DNA of 53,114 nucleotides from Microbacterium sp. 18062 (GTDB lineage Bacteria > Actinomycetota > Actinomycetes > Actinomycetales > Microbacteriaceae), in assembly GCF_902706225.1 (NCBI RefSeq), contig NZ_CACSKB010000026.1, forward strand, positions 1 to 53,114, written 5' to 3'. A program made the position numbers and the translations under genes. Shown here in pieces: positions 8,721-16,076 of the stretch. The stretch's first letter is position 1. Each line of letters starts with the position of its first letter. The notes under the pieces were generated by a model. The model worked only from the letters and a program-made list of their open reading frames with translations, was not told the DNA's origin and did no database searches.

Positions 8721-10214
8721 TCACACCTGCGCGCGGGCGATGTAGCGCATCGGGATGTCGATCGTCACCTCGGTGCCGCTGCCCATGATGGTGTGCCAGT
8801 CGATCGTGCCGCCGAGCTCTCCCTGGATGAGGGTGCGGACGATCTGCGTCCCGAGGCCTCGGCCGACCTGCCCTTCGGGCAGGCCCACGCCGGTGTCGCG
8901 GACCCGCACCTCCAGGTTGTCCTCGGTGCGCACGGCCGCGATCTCGACCTCGCCCTCCTGACCGGCGAGCCCGTGCTCGACGGCGTTGGTCACGAGCTCG
9001 GTCAGCGCGAGGGCGAGCGGTGTCGCGTACTCGCTCGGAAGAGGCCCGAAGGATCCGGTCTTACGTGTCTTCGCGCGCGTGTTGGGCGCCGCGGCGACCT
9101 CCGCGACGAGTTTCAGCACCCGGGAGAACACGTTGTCGAAGTCAACGCTCTGCGTGAGCCCCTCCGAGAGCGTGTCGTGCACGACGGCGATGGCCGAGAC
9201 GCGGCGCGTGGCATGGGTCAGCGCCTCACGTGCCTCGTCGGAGTGCGTCCGGCGCGCCTGGATGCGCAGGAGCGAGGCGACCGTCTGCAGGTTGTTCTTG
9301 ACCCGGTGGTGGATCTCGCGGATCGTCGCGTCCTTGGTGATCAGCTCCTGCTCCTGGTGACGCAGCTCGGTCACGTCGCGACACAGCACGATCGCGCCGA
9401 TGCGCGTGCCGTGGTCGCGGAGGGGGATCGCGCGCAGCGAGACGGTCACCCCGCGCGCCTCGACGTCCGTCCGCCAGGGGGCACGACCGGCGACGACCAC
9501 CGGCAGCGACTCGTCGAACTGGCGCTTGGCCGGGAGGATCTTGGTGATCACCTCGATCAGCGGCTCGCCCTCGAGCTCGTCGTCGAATCCCATCCGGTTG
9601 AACGCCGACAGCGCGTTGGGGCTCGCGAACGTGGCGAGCCCGTCGACGTCGATCCGGATGAGGCCGTCCGAGGCGCGAGGGGCCCCGCGACGAGGGGACG
9701 TCGGGGCGTCGAGGTCGGGGAACTCCCCCGACGCGATCATGCCGAACAGGTCGTCGGCGCAGTCGTTGAACGTGATCTGCTGGCGCGACGGCGTGCGCGC
9801 CTCACCGAGGTTGGTGTGGCGGGTGAGCACCGCGATCACCGTCGCCGGGGTGCCCGCGGGCCCGCGGGTGCGCATGATCGGGACGGCGCGCACCCGGGTC
9901 GGGGTCTCCTCGAACCAGTCCGGCGACGCCGAGTCGACGATCCGGCCGGTGACGAATGCCTCGCGCACCTGGGCTCGCCACTGCGGGCGCACGCGGTCGC
10001 CGACGATGTCGCGGTAGAACAGGGTCGCCGCGCCGCTCGGACGCGCATGGGCGACCGCGATGAACGAGTCGTCGGATGTCGGCACCCACACCACGATGTC
10101 GGCCGAGGCGAGGTCGGCGAGCAGCTGCCCGTCGCCCGCGAGCCGGTGGAGCCACTCCACATCTGCCGGGTCGGAGACGCCGTGCGCGTAGACGAGATCG
10201 CTGAGGGTCGACAC
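8721..10214 (-). CDS. pdtaS: Soluble sensor histidine kinase, PdtaS-like (HisKA_2 family)
   Basis: A 497-aa protein without transmembrane segments. An N-terminal GAF-like domain (~1-150) and a PAS domain (~175-300) precede the HisKA_2 dimerisation motif EIHHRVKNNLQTVASLL, with the phospho-accepting His in IHHR, and a HATPase domain (ELVTNAVEHG, VRDTGVGLPEG, GLGTQIV). In mycobacteria PdtaS signals to the RNA-binding antiterminator PdtaR; no pdtaR is in this window. The GTG at 10214 is preceded by GGGGAGC and, at 7 nt, by TAGGCT, so initiation may be leaderless or SD-driven. Longer upstream frames run into the neighbouring gene. Confidence 0.9.
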   Translation of the reverse strand: MSTLSDLVYAHGVSDPADVEWLHRLAGDGQLLADLASADIVVWVPTSDDSFIAVAHARPSGAATLFYRDIVGDRVRPQWRAQVREAFVTGRIVDSASPDWFEETPTRVRAVPIMRTRGPAGTPATVIAVLTRHTNLGEARTPSRQQITFNDCADDLFGMIASGEFPDLDAPTSPRRGAPRASDGLIRIDVDGLATFASPNALSAFNRMGFDDELEGEPLIEVITKILPAKRQFDESLPVVVAGRAPWRTDVEARGVTVSLRAIPLRDHGTRIGAIVLCRDVTELRHQEQELITKDATIREIHHRVKNNLQTVASLLRIQARRTHSDEAREALTHATRRVSAIAVVHDTLSEGLTQSVDFDNVFSRVLKLVAEVAAAPNTRAKTRKTGSFGPLPSEYATPLALALTELVTNAVEHGLAGQEGEVEIAAVRTEDNLEVRVRDTGVGLPEGQVGRGLGTQIVRTLIQGELGGTIDWHTIMGSGTEVTIDIPMRYIARAQV

Positions 10215-10227
10215 GCTCCCCAGCCTA
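10215..10227 (-). promoter_or_regulatory. Candidate -10 element before the pdtaS-like kinase
   Basis: TAGGCT (10227-10222) is 7 nt before the GTG at 10214. GGGGAG between them could equally be a Shine-Dalgarno sequence. Confidence 0.35.
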
Positions 10228-11520
10228 GACGTCGGCAGGCGCCCGCCGACGTGCGGCGCTGGGCCGGCCGGAACGCCGACGCACCCGCCGGGTGCTGTCC
10301 GCCGACGGCGCCGGAGCGGCCGCCGGCACGAGATCGCCGCCGACGATGCGGCGCACGGCCGCGACGAGCGTCGAGCGCGGCGCGACCTCCGAGACGGGGC
10401 GGGCGGCGAGCATGGCCGCATCCGCTCCACGCCGATCCTCGGGCACGAACCACACGTCGTCGATGTCGGCGTATCGCGCCAGCGTCCGGCGGATCTGCCC
10501 GCGGGCGTCCATGCCCACCGCCCCGGGGCGCAGGCGGTTCACCACCACCGACACCGGGGTGGGCCCCGCGACCGCACGCAGGTCGGGATAGGCCCGGAGG
10601 AAGCGGGCGACACCGACGGGGTCGGCCGAGAGCACCGCGACGACCCGGTCGGCGGCGGCGATCGCGGCCAGCGTCGCGGCGTTCCGACGCGGTCCGTCGA
10701 CGATGTCGCTGACGATCTCCTCGTCCTGCTCCAGGCTCGCAGCGACGTCCACGACGGTGTGCTGGGCCCAGCCCGCGCACGCCGCGAGCGCGCCACGGAC
10801 GCGCGCCGCGCTGAGCTCGGGCCAGCGTGCCGCGCGGTTGATGCCGGCGAGCACGTCGACGTCGACACCGCCCAGTGGCAGGCTGATCCGATGGAGCTCG
10901 GCCTCGTCGAGCAGACCCCGCTCGGCCTGGCGGCAGGCGACCGCGAAGCCCGGGCCCTCGTCGGGGAGACCGAGTGAGAGGGCGATCGCCGGCGCGTGGG
11001 AGTCCGCGTCGACGAGGGCGACGTGCCGCCCGCCCCGGGCGAGCTCGGTCGCGAGGGTGATCGCCACCGTGGTGCGGCCCGGGGCGCCGTGCGCTCCCCA
11101 GACCGCGATCGTCCGGGGTCCCGCGGCGACGACCTCCGCCACGGTGCCCGGACGGGCCGCCAGCACGGCGTCCGCGAGCTCGCGGGTCGACAGCGTCTCG
11201 GACAAGGGAGCCGCCAGGCCGAACGCCGCGGCCAATCGCGCCGCCGCCGCATCCTCGCCCAGGGGGACGAGTCGGATGCCGCGACGGTCCGCGAACGCCA
11301 CGATCATCGGGGTGAGCACATCCGACCGCGCCGGCAGCACGATGGTGGAGGCCCTCGCCACCGCCTCCCCCGTGGCGGCGTCGGGCTCACGCCCGGCCGC
11401 GATGGTCGTCGCCACGTGCTCCGGGGAGACGTGCGCGATCTCGGCGACGCCGTGGAGAGCCAGCTCCGTGGCCAGCGCGGAGGCCAGCGGCTCGGCCAGG
11501 ACGAGCACGACCCGCCTCAT
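10225..11520 (-). CDS. CpaE-like MinD/ParA-family ATPase with atypical P-loop
   Basis: A 431-aa protein. An N-terminal receiver-like region (~1-125) is followed by a MinD/ParA fold. The expected deviant Walker A (KGGxGKT) reads GAHGAPGRTT at about residue 150, so both signature lysines are missing and the Walker lysine is Arg. The switch/Walker A' strand VALVDADSHAPA is intact. The C-terminus is basic and Pro/Ala-rich. CpaE proteins place Tad/Flp pilus machinery, but no cpaF, tadB or tadC is nearby. The start overlaps the stop of the SAF-domain gene (ATGA), so the pair is coupled. It may be a nucleotide-binding scaffold rather than an ATPase. Confidence 0.75.
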   Translation of the reverse strand: MRRVVLVLAEPLASALATELALHGVAEIAHVSPEHVATTIAAGREPDAATGEAVARASTIVLPARSDVLTPMIVAFADRRGIRLVPLGEDAAAARLAAAFGLAAPLSETLSTRELADAVLAARPGTVAEVVAAGPRTIAVWGAHGAPGRTTVAITLATELARGGRHVALVDADSHAPAIALSLGLPDEGPGFAVACRQAERGLLDEAELHRISLPLGGVDVDVLAGINRAARWPELSAARVRGALAACAGWAQHTVVDVAASLEQDEEIVSDIVDGPRRNAATLAAIAAADRVVAVLSADPVGVARFLRAYPDLRAVAGPTPVSVVVNRLRPGAVGMDARGQIRRTLARYADIDDVWFVPEDRRGADAAMLAARPVSEVAPRSTLVAAVRRIVGGDLVPAAAPAPSADSTRRVRRRSGRPSAARRRAPADV

Positions 11521-12146
11521 CGTGACGCGCCTCCGGCCGGCACGACCGAGAGCGCCGCCTGGCCGGCGATCGCGGCGAGCACGTCCGCCACGGCCGCGCG
11601 CGGGATGACGAGCTCCACGGATGCGGCCCCACCGCCCATCATCGTGTCATCCGACGCGACCCCGGCCACGATGGCGTCGGCGACGAGGATGCGCGGCGCC
11701 TCGCGGACGCCGTCGCCGTCGAGAGGCGCCGCCCACACCTCCACGGAGGTCCCCGCCCCGACAGAGCCGGGCACGTCGGTGGTGCTGCGCACGACCACCG
11801 TCGTGCTGCGCGCGGCGGCGGCGTCGCCCAGAGCGTCGACCGGAACCAGCTCCCCCGCGTGGATCGTCCGCGTCGCGACGGTGTCGGCGGTCACCTGAGC
11901 GCCGCCGACGTAGAGGTCCTCGACGGAGCCGAGCGCGACGTCGACGATCCGCAGGTCCGCGCCGGCCACGGTCTCGCCCGGCATGATCGTCCGGGCGGCG
12001 ACATAGACCTGCGTCGTCTGACGCGCCGCGGCGACGACGAGCCAGACTCCGGCGATGGAAGCGATCACCAGCAACGCGCCGATGAGGAAACGGGCATCCG
12101 CCCACACGGCTCGCGGTCGCTGCCGCGGAGGATCCTGTGCTGTCAT
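11517..12146 (-). CDS. SAF-domain protein (CpaB/RcpC-like), membrane anchored
   Basis: About 209 aa: a short cytoplasmic stretch, one transmembrane helix (FLIGALLVIASIAGVWLVV), then an extracytoplasmic SAF domain (~45-105; VYVAARTIMPGETVAGADL, TRTIHAGELVPVDAL). SAF domains of the CpaB/FlgA type support pilus or flagellar assembly at the envelope. It is first in a two-gene operon with the CpaE-like ATPase, overlapping by ATGA. An in-frame ATG at 12155 would add three residues; neither start has a clear Shine-Dalgarno sequence. The pair resembles an orphan piece of a Tad locus; function is not established. Confidence 0.75.
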   Translation of the reverse strand: MTAQDPPRQRPRAVWADARFLIGALLVIASIAGVWLVVAAARQTTQVYVAARTIMPGETVAGADLRIVDVALGSVEDLYVGGAQVTADTVATRTIHAGELVPVDALGDAAAARSTTVVVRSTTDVPGSVGAGTSVEVWAAPLDGDGVREAPRILVADAIVAGVASDDTMMGGGAASVELVIPRAAVADVLAAIAGQAALSVVPAGGASR

Positions 12147-12186
12147 GGCGTCCATGGTCGCCCAGGGGTGACATCCCCGTCGGATG

Positions 12187-12195
12187 TTATCCACA
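12187..12195 (+). promoter_or_regulatory. Perfect DnaA-box sequence in the divergent gap
   Basis: TTATCCACA matches the DnaA box consensus exactly, between the divergent SAF and HTH genes. A one-mismatch relative, TTTTCCACA, occurs at 13189-13197 in the next divergent gap. Single boxes may regulate or titrate DnaA, or be chance. Confidence 0.35.
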
Positions 12196-12232
12196 GCCGC
12201 CTGCACTGGTCGGGGGTGTCGATGCCTCGACG

Positions 12233-12244
12233 CATAATGAAGAC
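12233..12244 (+). promoter_or_regulatory. Candidate -10 element of leaderless HTH gene
   Basis: CATAAT (12233-12238) is followed by 6 nt and the ATG at 12245, with no ribosome-binding site. The expected transcription start coincides with the A of ATG. Confidence 0.5.
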
Positions 12245-12526
12245 ATGCCCGATTCCTCCTCGGCCGAGGGGCGACTGCTCGCTCCCGCCCACGTCGCAGA
12301 GGCGTTGGCGGTCTCCGTCGACGAGGTGATCGCCCTCGTCTTGGAGGGCCGACTGCGCGGGATGCGCGTCGGCTCGGGCCGCCAGTGGCGTGTGGAGGAG
12401 GCGAGTGTCGCGGAGTACCTCGACGACCAGGCCGAAGAGGCCCGGCGCATGGCGCTCTGGCGACAGTCCAACGCCGCGAGCTTTCCCGAGCTCTGGGGCA
12501 CGGGCACCGTCCGCAACCCCGACTGA
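12245..12526 (+). CDS. Excisionase/MerR-type helix-turn-helix DNA-binding protein
   Basis: A 93-aa protein whose residues ~10-60 fit the AlpA/excisionase winged-helix pattern (LLAPAHVAEALAVSVDEVIALV followed by GRLRGMRVGSGRQWRVEEASVAEYL). Such proteins bind DNA as accessory or regulatory factors. No integrase or prophage genes are nearby, so this is more likely a small actinobacterial regulator, perhaps of the divergent SAF-CpaE pair. The start is placed at ATG 12245, which follows a -10-like CATAAT by 6 nt and begins at the first residue consistent with the domain; an upstream in-frame start at 12137 would overlap the SAF gene. Confidence 0.8.
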   Translation: MPDSSSAEGRLLAPAHVAEALAVSVDEVIALVLEGRLRGMRVGSGRQWRVEEASVAEYLDDQAEEARRMALWRQSNAASFPELWGTGTVRNPD

Positions 12527-12546
12527 ACGCGCCCGGCCGAACGCGC

Positions 12547-13149
12547 TCAGAGGCGGTCGAGGCTGTCGATCCGGACCCAGCCGATTGCGCTGAAGGGCAC
12601 GAGCCGATGCCCGCGCACCGCATCCGCCCGCCGTGGCGAACCCGGATCGTGCAGCGCGAGATCGAGGTGGTCGGCGCCCGCCCGGTCGATCGTCCCGGTC
12701 AGCGCTCGCCCCGTCGTGGTCGAGATCGTCAGGGGGATCCGGCGGCGGGCGAGGTCCCGGAGCACGAAGCCGATCGACATCCGTTCGGTCAACGACGCCC
12801 GCTCGACCGGATGCGGACGTGCGCTGCGGAGCAGATCCGCGTGCGCGAGGCCGACGCTGCAGATCGCGCCGAGGGGGACGATTCCCGACCTGGACGCCGC
12901 GGTGACCACGCCGACCCAGTCCGCCCCGACCGCGCTCACCCGCGCGGTGACGGTGGCATCGCCGACGAGGTCGAAGACGAGCTCCGTCTGCGCCGTGTCC
13001 GCACCCCGCCCGAGCTCGGTCAGGCGTTCCCGAAGAGCGACGCGCGACAGTCGCAGGCGTTCGGCCTCGGTATCGAGGACCGCCCGTTCCGCCTCCCACT
13101 CGGCGTCGAACTGATCCTGAAGGTCTTCGAAGAAGCGATCCCAGCGCAC
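12547..13149 (-). CDS. Conserved actinobacterial protein of unknown function
   Basis: A 200-aa protein. Residues ~1-50 are acidic and helical, probably coiled coil (FEDLQDQFDAEWEAERAVL, ERLRLSRVALRERL). Residues ~55-105 and ~140-195 look like small beta-barrel segments (LVFDLVGDATVTARVSAVGADW; LTISTTTGRALTGTIDRAGADH), faintly Sm-like, though no family can be named. No signal peptide or membrane helix. The GTG start at 13149 follows TAATCT by 6 nt, a leaderless arrangement. It is divergent from the Rv3235-family gene. Confidence 0.75.
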   Translation of the reverse strand: MRWDRFFEDLQDQFDAEWEAERAVLDTEAERLRLSRVALRERLTELGRGADTAQTELVFDLVGDATVTARVSAVGADWVGVVTAASRSGIVPLGAICSVGLAHADLLRSARPHPVERASLTERMSIGFVLRDLARRRIPLTISTTTGRALTGTIDRAGADHLDLALHDPGSPRRADAVRGHRLVPFSAIGWVRIDSLDRL

Positions 13150-13175
13150 GCCGCGAGATTAGACCTCCCGGAGGT
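13150..13175 (-). promoter_or_regulatory. Leaderless promoter and small palindrome upstream of 13149
   Basis: TAATCT (13161-13156) lies 6 nt before the GTG at 13149. Just upstream is ACCTCC-C-GGAGGT (13163-13175), a perfect 6-bp inverted repeat that could be an operator between -10 and -35. Confidence 0.45.
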
Positions 13176-13278
13176 TGCAGATGAGAAGTTTTCCACAATA
13201 GGGATCCGCTCTGGAGGCTCCGCGACGCCCCGTGGTCTACTGAACCGACCCAGGATCCCCCCACCCTGTGAGGCTCAG

Positions 13279-13707
13279 ATGGCACACTCATCGTCGAGAG
13301 CGAGACACGCTCCGTCCAGCGACCGCACCGGAGACTTCTTCGCTCCGCAGCCGACCTCCACCGCGGATCTGCCCGACCCGATCCCTCTGGTCCGCAACCT
13401 CACGGGCGGGGTTCTCGAGGCCCTCGCCGGCGTCCGGGACATCGACCAGTTCGCCCGTTGGCTCACCGAGGACGCCTACCGGGCGCTGCTCACGCGGGTG
13501 AACCTCGCGGCACGTGCGCGCAGCGCTCGCGGGGTTCCGGCCGCCCGTCCTGTGCACGCGATCCTGAGCGTGCACCACTCCGCGCCCGCGGACGGCGTCG
13601 TCGAGGCTGTGGTGATCGTCGCGGGCCCCGCGCGCACGCGCGCCGTCGCCATCCGTCTCGAGGGCATCGACCGCCGCTGGCGCGCGACCTCGCTGGCCCT
13701 CCTCTGA
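13279..13707 (+). CDS. Rv3235-family protein
   Basis: A 142-aa protein. The first ~40 residues are low-complexity (Ser/Arg/Pro), followed by a compact domain with LVRNLTGGVLEALAGVRDIDQFARWL and a C-terminal beta-rich part ending RAVAIRLEGIDRRWRATSLALL. This matches the small actinobacterial family typified by Rv3235, which in mycobacteria lies a few genes from secA1; function unknown. The start is supported by GAGG 8 nt upstream. The stop codon TGA is the first triplet of the 114-bp repeat, so the C-terminus may be shaped by that insertion. Confidence 0.8.
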   Translation: MAHSSSRARHAPSSDRTGDFFAPQPTSTADLPDPIPLVRNLTGGVLEALAGVRDIDQFARWLTEDAYRALLTRVNLAARARSARGVPAARPVHAILSVHHSAPADGVVEAVVIVAGPARTRAVAIRLEGIDRRWRATSLALL

Positions 13708-13818
13708 CCCGAAAGTCTCCCCGCCCCGGTTCTGTTGAACAGGCGCATTGCCTGGACTTTCCCCACCCCACGGAGCGCCCCGCAGGGGCGCGGAGAAGCT
13801 GACCCGAAAGTCTCCGGG
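13705..13818 (+). repeat. 114-bp dispersed repeat, copy B (starts at the stop codon of the neighbouring gene)
   Basis: The element runs from the TGA stop of the Rv3235-family gene. Bases 13705-13788 match copy A at 83 of 84 positions in opposite orientation. TGACCCGAAAGTCTCC occurs at both ends (13705-13720 and 13800-13815), 95 bp apart. GAAAGTC (13711-13717) can pair with GACTTTC (13755-13761), enclosing small stems. It lies between convergent genes, as copy A does. Confidence 0.93.
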
Positions 13819-13823
13819 TTCGG

Positions 13824-13890
13824 CCCCTGAGCGAGGAGCGAAGCGACGAGACGAAGGGCAGCGACCGGGCTCCGCGCATAGCGCAGCAGT
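13824..13890. repeat. REP-like GCGA-rich sequence
   Basis: Downstream of copy B, the CCCTGAGCGAGGAGCGAAGC stretch continues with more GCGA-type units and then AAGGG, resembling the REP-type extragenic repeats I associate with Micrococcales. The short hairpin GCGC-ATA-GCGC follows. Only one copy is visible here. The remainder to 13917 shows nothing further. Confidence 0.4.
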
Positions 13891-13917
13891 CCGGCGTCGG
13901 TCGATGCCGCTCGCGGG

Positions 13918-15144
13918 CTACTGCCGGTAGGAGGACAGGAAGTTCCCCATCCGCTCGATCGCCTCCGAGATGATCCGCGCCTCCGGCAGCGTGACGATCC
14001 GGAGGTGGTCGGGGGTCGGCCAGTTGAACCCGGTCCCCGGCACGAGCAGGATGTGCTCGGACAGCAGCAGATCACGCACGAGCCTGGCGTCGTCGCGGAT
14101 CTCGTGCACCTCGGGGTCGAGCCGGGGGAACGCGTACAGAGCGCCGCGCGGCCGGACGCAGGACACGCCGGGAATGGCCTCGAGTCCCTCCCAGGCGGCA
14201 TCGCGCTGCTCGTGCAGGCGCCCCGACGGAGCGATCAGCGCATCGATCGACTGCACGCCGGACAACGCCGCCTGCACCGCGTGCTGAGCGGGGACGTTCG
14301 GGCACAACCGCGTCGAGGCGAGCAGGTCGATGCCCTCGAGAAAACCGCTCGCGTGGTCCTTCGGCCCGGTGACGACGAGCCAGCCGGAACGGTACCCGGC
14401 CACACGGTAGGTCTTCGACAGCCCGTTGAACGTCAGGCACAGCAGATCGGGGGCGAGGGTCGCGAGCGGGATGTGCCGCGCGTCATCGAACAGGATGCGG
14501 TCGTAGATCTCGTCGGCGAGCAGCAGCAGCGAGTTCTCGCGGGCGATCTCGACGATCTGCTCGAGCACCTGGCGGCTGTAGACGGCACCGGTGGGGTTGT
14601 TCGGGTTGATGACGACGATCGCCTTGGTCTTCGGCGTGACCTTCGACCGGATGTCCTCGAGGTCGGGCTGCCACTCGTTCTGCTCGTCGCAGAGATAGTG
14701 CACCGGGGTGCCCCCGCCAAGGCTCGTCATGGCCGTCCACAACGGGTAGTCAGGGGCCGGGATCAGCACCTCGTCGCCCTCGTCGAGCAGAGCCTGCATC
14801 GTCATCGTGATGAGCTCGGACACGCCGTTTCCGAGGTAGACGTCGTCCGGGGTGAACGAGGGGAAGCCCGGTTCCTCCTCGTACCGGTAGACGACGGCAC
14901 GGCGCGCGGACACGATGCCCTTGCTGTCGCTGTACCCGTGCGAGCTCGGGATGGCCTCGATCATGTCCCGCACGATCTGAAACGGCGCCTCGAACCCGAA
15001 GGTCGCAGGGTTGCCGGTGTTGAGCTTCAGGACGGTGTGCCCCTCGGCCTCGAGCCGATCGGCCTCCGCCAGTGCGCCGCCACGGATCTCGTAGAGGACG
15101 TTCTTGAGCTTGGCCGATTGGTCGAGGTGGCGGAGCGAGGTCAT
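13918..15144 (-). CDS. alaA: Alanine aminotransferase, AlaA-like (PLP class I)
   Basis: A 408-aa PLP-dependent aminotransferase. AlaA-type landmarks are KLNTGNPATFGFEAP, HGYSDSKGIVSARRAV, LGNGVSELITMTMQALL, PAPDYPLWTAMTSLGG, INPNNPTGAVY, LADEIYDRILFDD and the Schiff-base lysine in FNGLSKTYRVAGYRSGW. It interconverts pyruvate and alanine with glutamate/2-oxoglutarate. The ATG at 15144 follows TATCCT by 6 nt with no SD sequence, suggesting leaderless initiation. It converges on the Rv3235-family gene and lies downstream of the pot operon on the same strand, separated by hairpins. Confidence 0.92.
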   Translation of the reverse strand: MTSLRHLDQSAKLKNVLYEIRGGALAEADRLEAEGHTVLKLNTGNPATFGFEAPFQIVRDMIEAIPSSHGYSDSKGIVSARRAVVYRYEEEPGFPSFTPDDVYLGNGVSELITMTMQALLDEGDEVLIPAPDYPLWTAMTSLGGGTPVHYLCDEQNEWQPDLEDIRSKVTPKTKAIVVINPNNPTGAVYSRQVLEQIVEIARENSLLLLADEIYDRILFDDARHIPLATLAPDLLCLTFNGLSKTYRVAGYRSGWLVVTGPKDHASGFLEGIDLLASTRLCPNVPAQHAVQAALSGVQSIDALIAPSGRLHEQRDAAWEGLEAIPGVSCVRPRGALYAFPRLDPEVHEIRDDARLVRDLLLSEHILLVPGTGFNWPTPDHLRIVTLPEARIISEAIERMGNFLSSYRQ

Positions 15145-15156
15145 CCGATCAGGATA
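15145..15156 (-). promoter_or_regulatory. Candidate -10 element of leaderless alaA
   Basis: TATCCT (15156-15151), then 6 nt, then ATG at 15144. No Shine-Dalgarno sequence is present. Confidence 0.5.
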
Positions 15157-15175
15157 GTCCCGCCACCACCCGGCC

Positions 15176-15257
15176 AATCCGCAGCCGCTGGCCCGTGCCC
15201 TCCGCCCGTCCGGTCCGAGGCCGCGGATTCGACCCCAGAGCCACTCCGCCCGGGCGG
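15176..15257 (-). terminator. pot operon terminator region
   Basis: The 12-bp palindrome CCGCCCGGGCGG (15246-15257) abuts the potC stop, and AATCCGC/GCGGATT (15176-15182 and 15223-15229) forms a longer stem downstream. Together they separate potC from the alaA promoter. Confidence 0.5.
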
Positions 15258-16076
15258 TCAGCGCCGGCGCGCGGCGTGGCGGGCGGAGACGACCTGGAAG
15301 ACGAGCACGGCCGCGATCGCGAGGAAGAACACCGCCGAGGCGATCACGTTCGCCTGCGGCGGGATGCCCCGCTGCGCGGCGACGTAGACGTAGACGGGGA
15401 AGGTCTGCGTCGTGCCCGAGGTGAAGTACGTGATGATGAAGTCGTCGAAGCTGAGGCTGAACGACAGCAGCGCCGCCGCGACGATGCCCGGAAGCAGCAG
15501 CGGGAACGTCACCCGCCAGAACACCTGCGTCGGTGAGCCGTAGAGGTCGCGTCCCGCCTCTTCGAGCGCGGGGTCGAGCGAGAGCACACGCGCGCGCACC
15601 GTCACCACCACGAAGCTCAGGCAGAACATCGCGTGCGCGATGATGATCGTGCCGAGCCCCTTCGGGACGCCCGCGGTGAGGAACTGCGCCGCCAGGCCCG
15701 CGCCCATCACGACCTCGGGGGTCGCCATCGGCAGGAACAGCAGCAGGCTGATCGCTCCCCGTGCGGGGAACCGGTAGCGCACCAGCGCGATCGCGATCAT
15801 CGTGCCGAGGACGGTGGCGATGAGCGTGGCCGCGCCGCCGACGAGCAGGCTGTTGCCGAACGCCATGCAGACATCCGGCTGCGAGCAGACGCCGAGCCAG
15901 TTGTCGAGTGTGAACCCGTTCCACGAGATGTTCGAGCGGTTCGCGTCGTTGAACGAGAAGACGAACGTGTACGCGATCGGGATGAGCAGCAGCACGAACG
16001 CGACGACCACGTAGGTCGGCAGCAGCCAGCGGCCGAGCCCGATCCGGCTCCGGGCTCGAGTCGTCACCGCGCTCAC
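15258..16076 (-). CDS. potC: Spermidine/putrescine ABC transporter permease PotC
   Basis: A 272-aa integral membrane permease with about six helices and the cytoplasmic EAA loop (ALEEAGRDLYGSPTQVFWRVTFPLLLPGI) that contacts PotA. N-terminal residues are basic, and a periplasmic loop carries WNGFTLDNWLGVC. Assigned as PotC rather than PotB by position and by the shorter N-terminal segment. The GTG at 16076 overlaps the potB stop (GTGA), so translation is coupled. Last gene of potDABC. Confidence 0.92.
   Translation of the reverse strand: MSAVTTRARSRIGLGRWLLPTYVVVAFVLLLIPIAYTFVFSFNDANRSNISWNGFTLDNWLGVCSQPDVCMAFGNSLLVGGAATLIATVLGTMIAIALVRYRFPARGAISLLLFLPMATPEVVMGAGLAAQFLTAGVPKGLGTIIIAHAMFCLSFVVVTVRARVLSLDPALEEAGRDLYGSPTQVFWRVTFPLLLPGIVAAALLSFSLSFDDFIITYFTSGTTQTFPVYVYVAAQRGIPPQANVIASAVFFLAIAAVLVFQVVSARHAARRR

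Noticed and set aside
12245..12526. Prophage excisionase
   Set aside because: No integrase, attachment site or phage genes nearby; more likely a chromosomal small regulator.
14005..15387. 460-residue plus-strand frame over alaA
   Set aside because: Shadow frame; AlaA on the minus strand carries all catalytic motifs.
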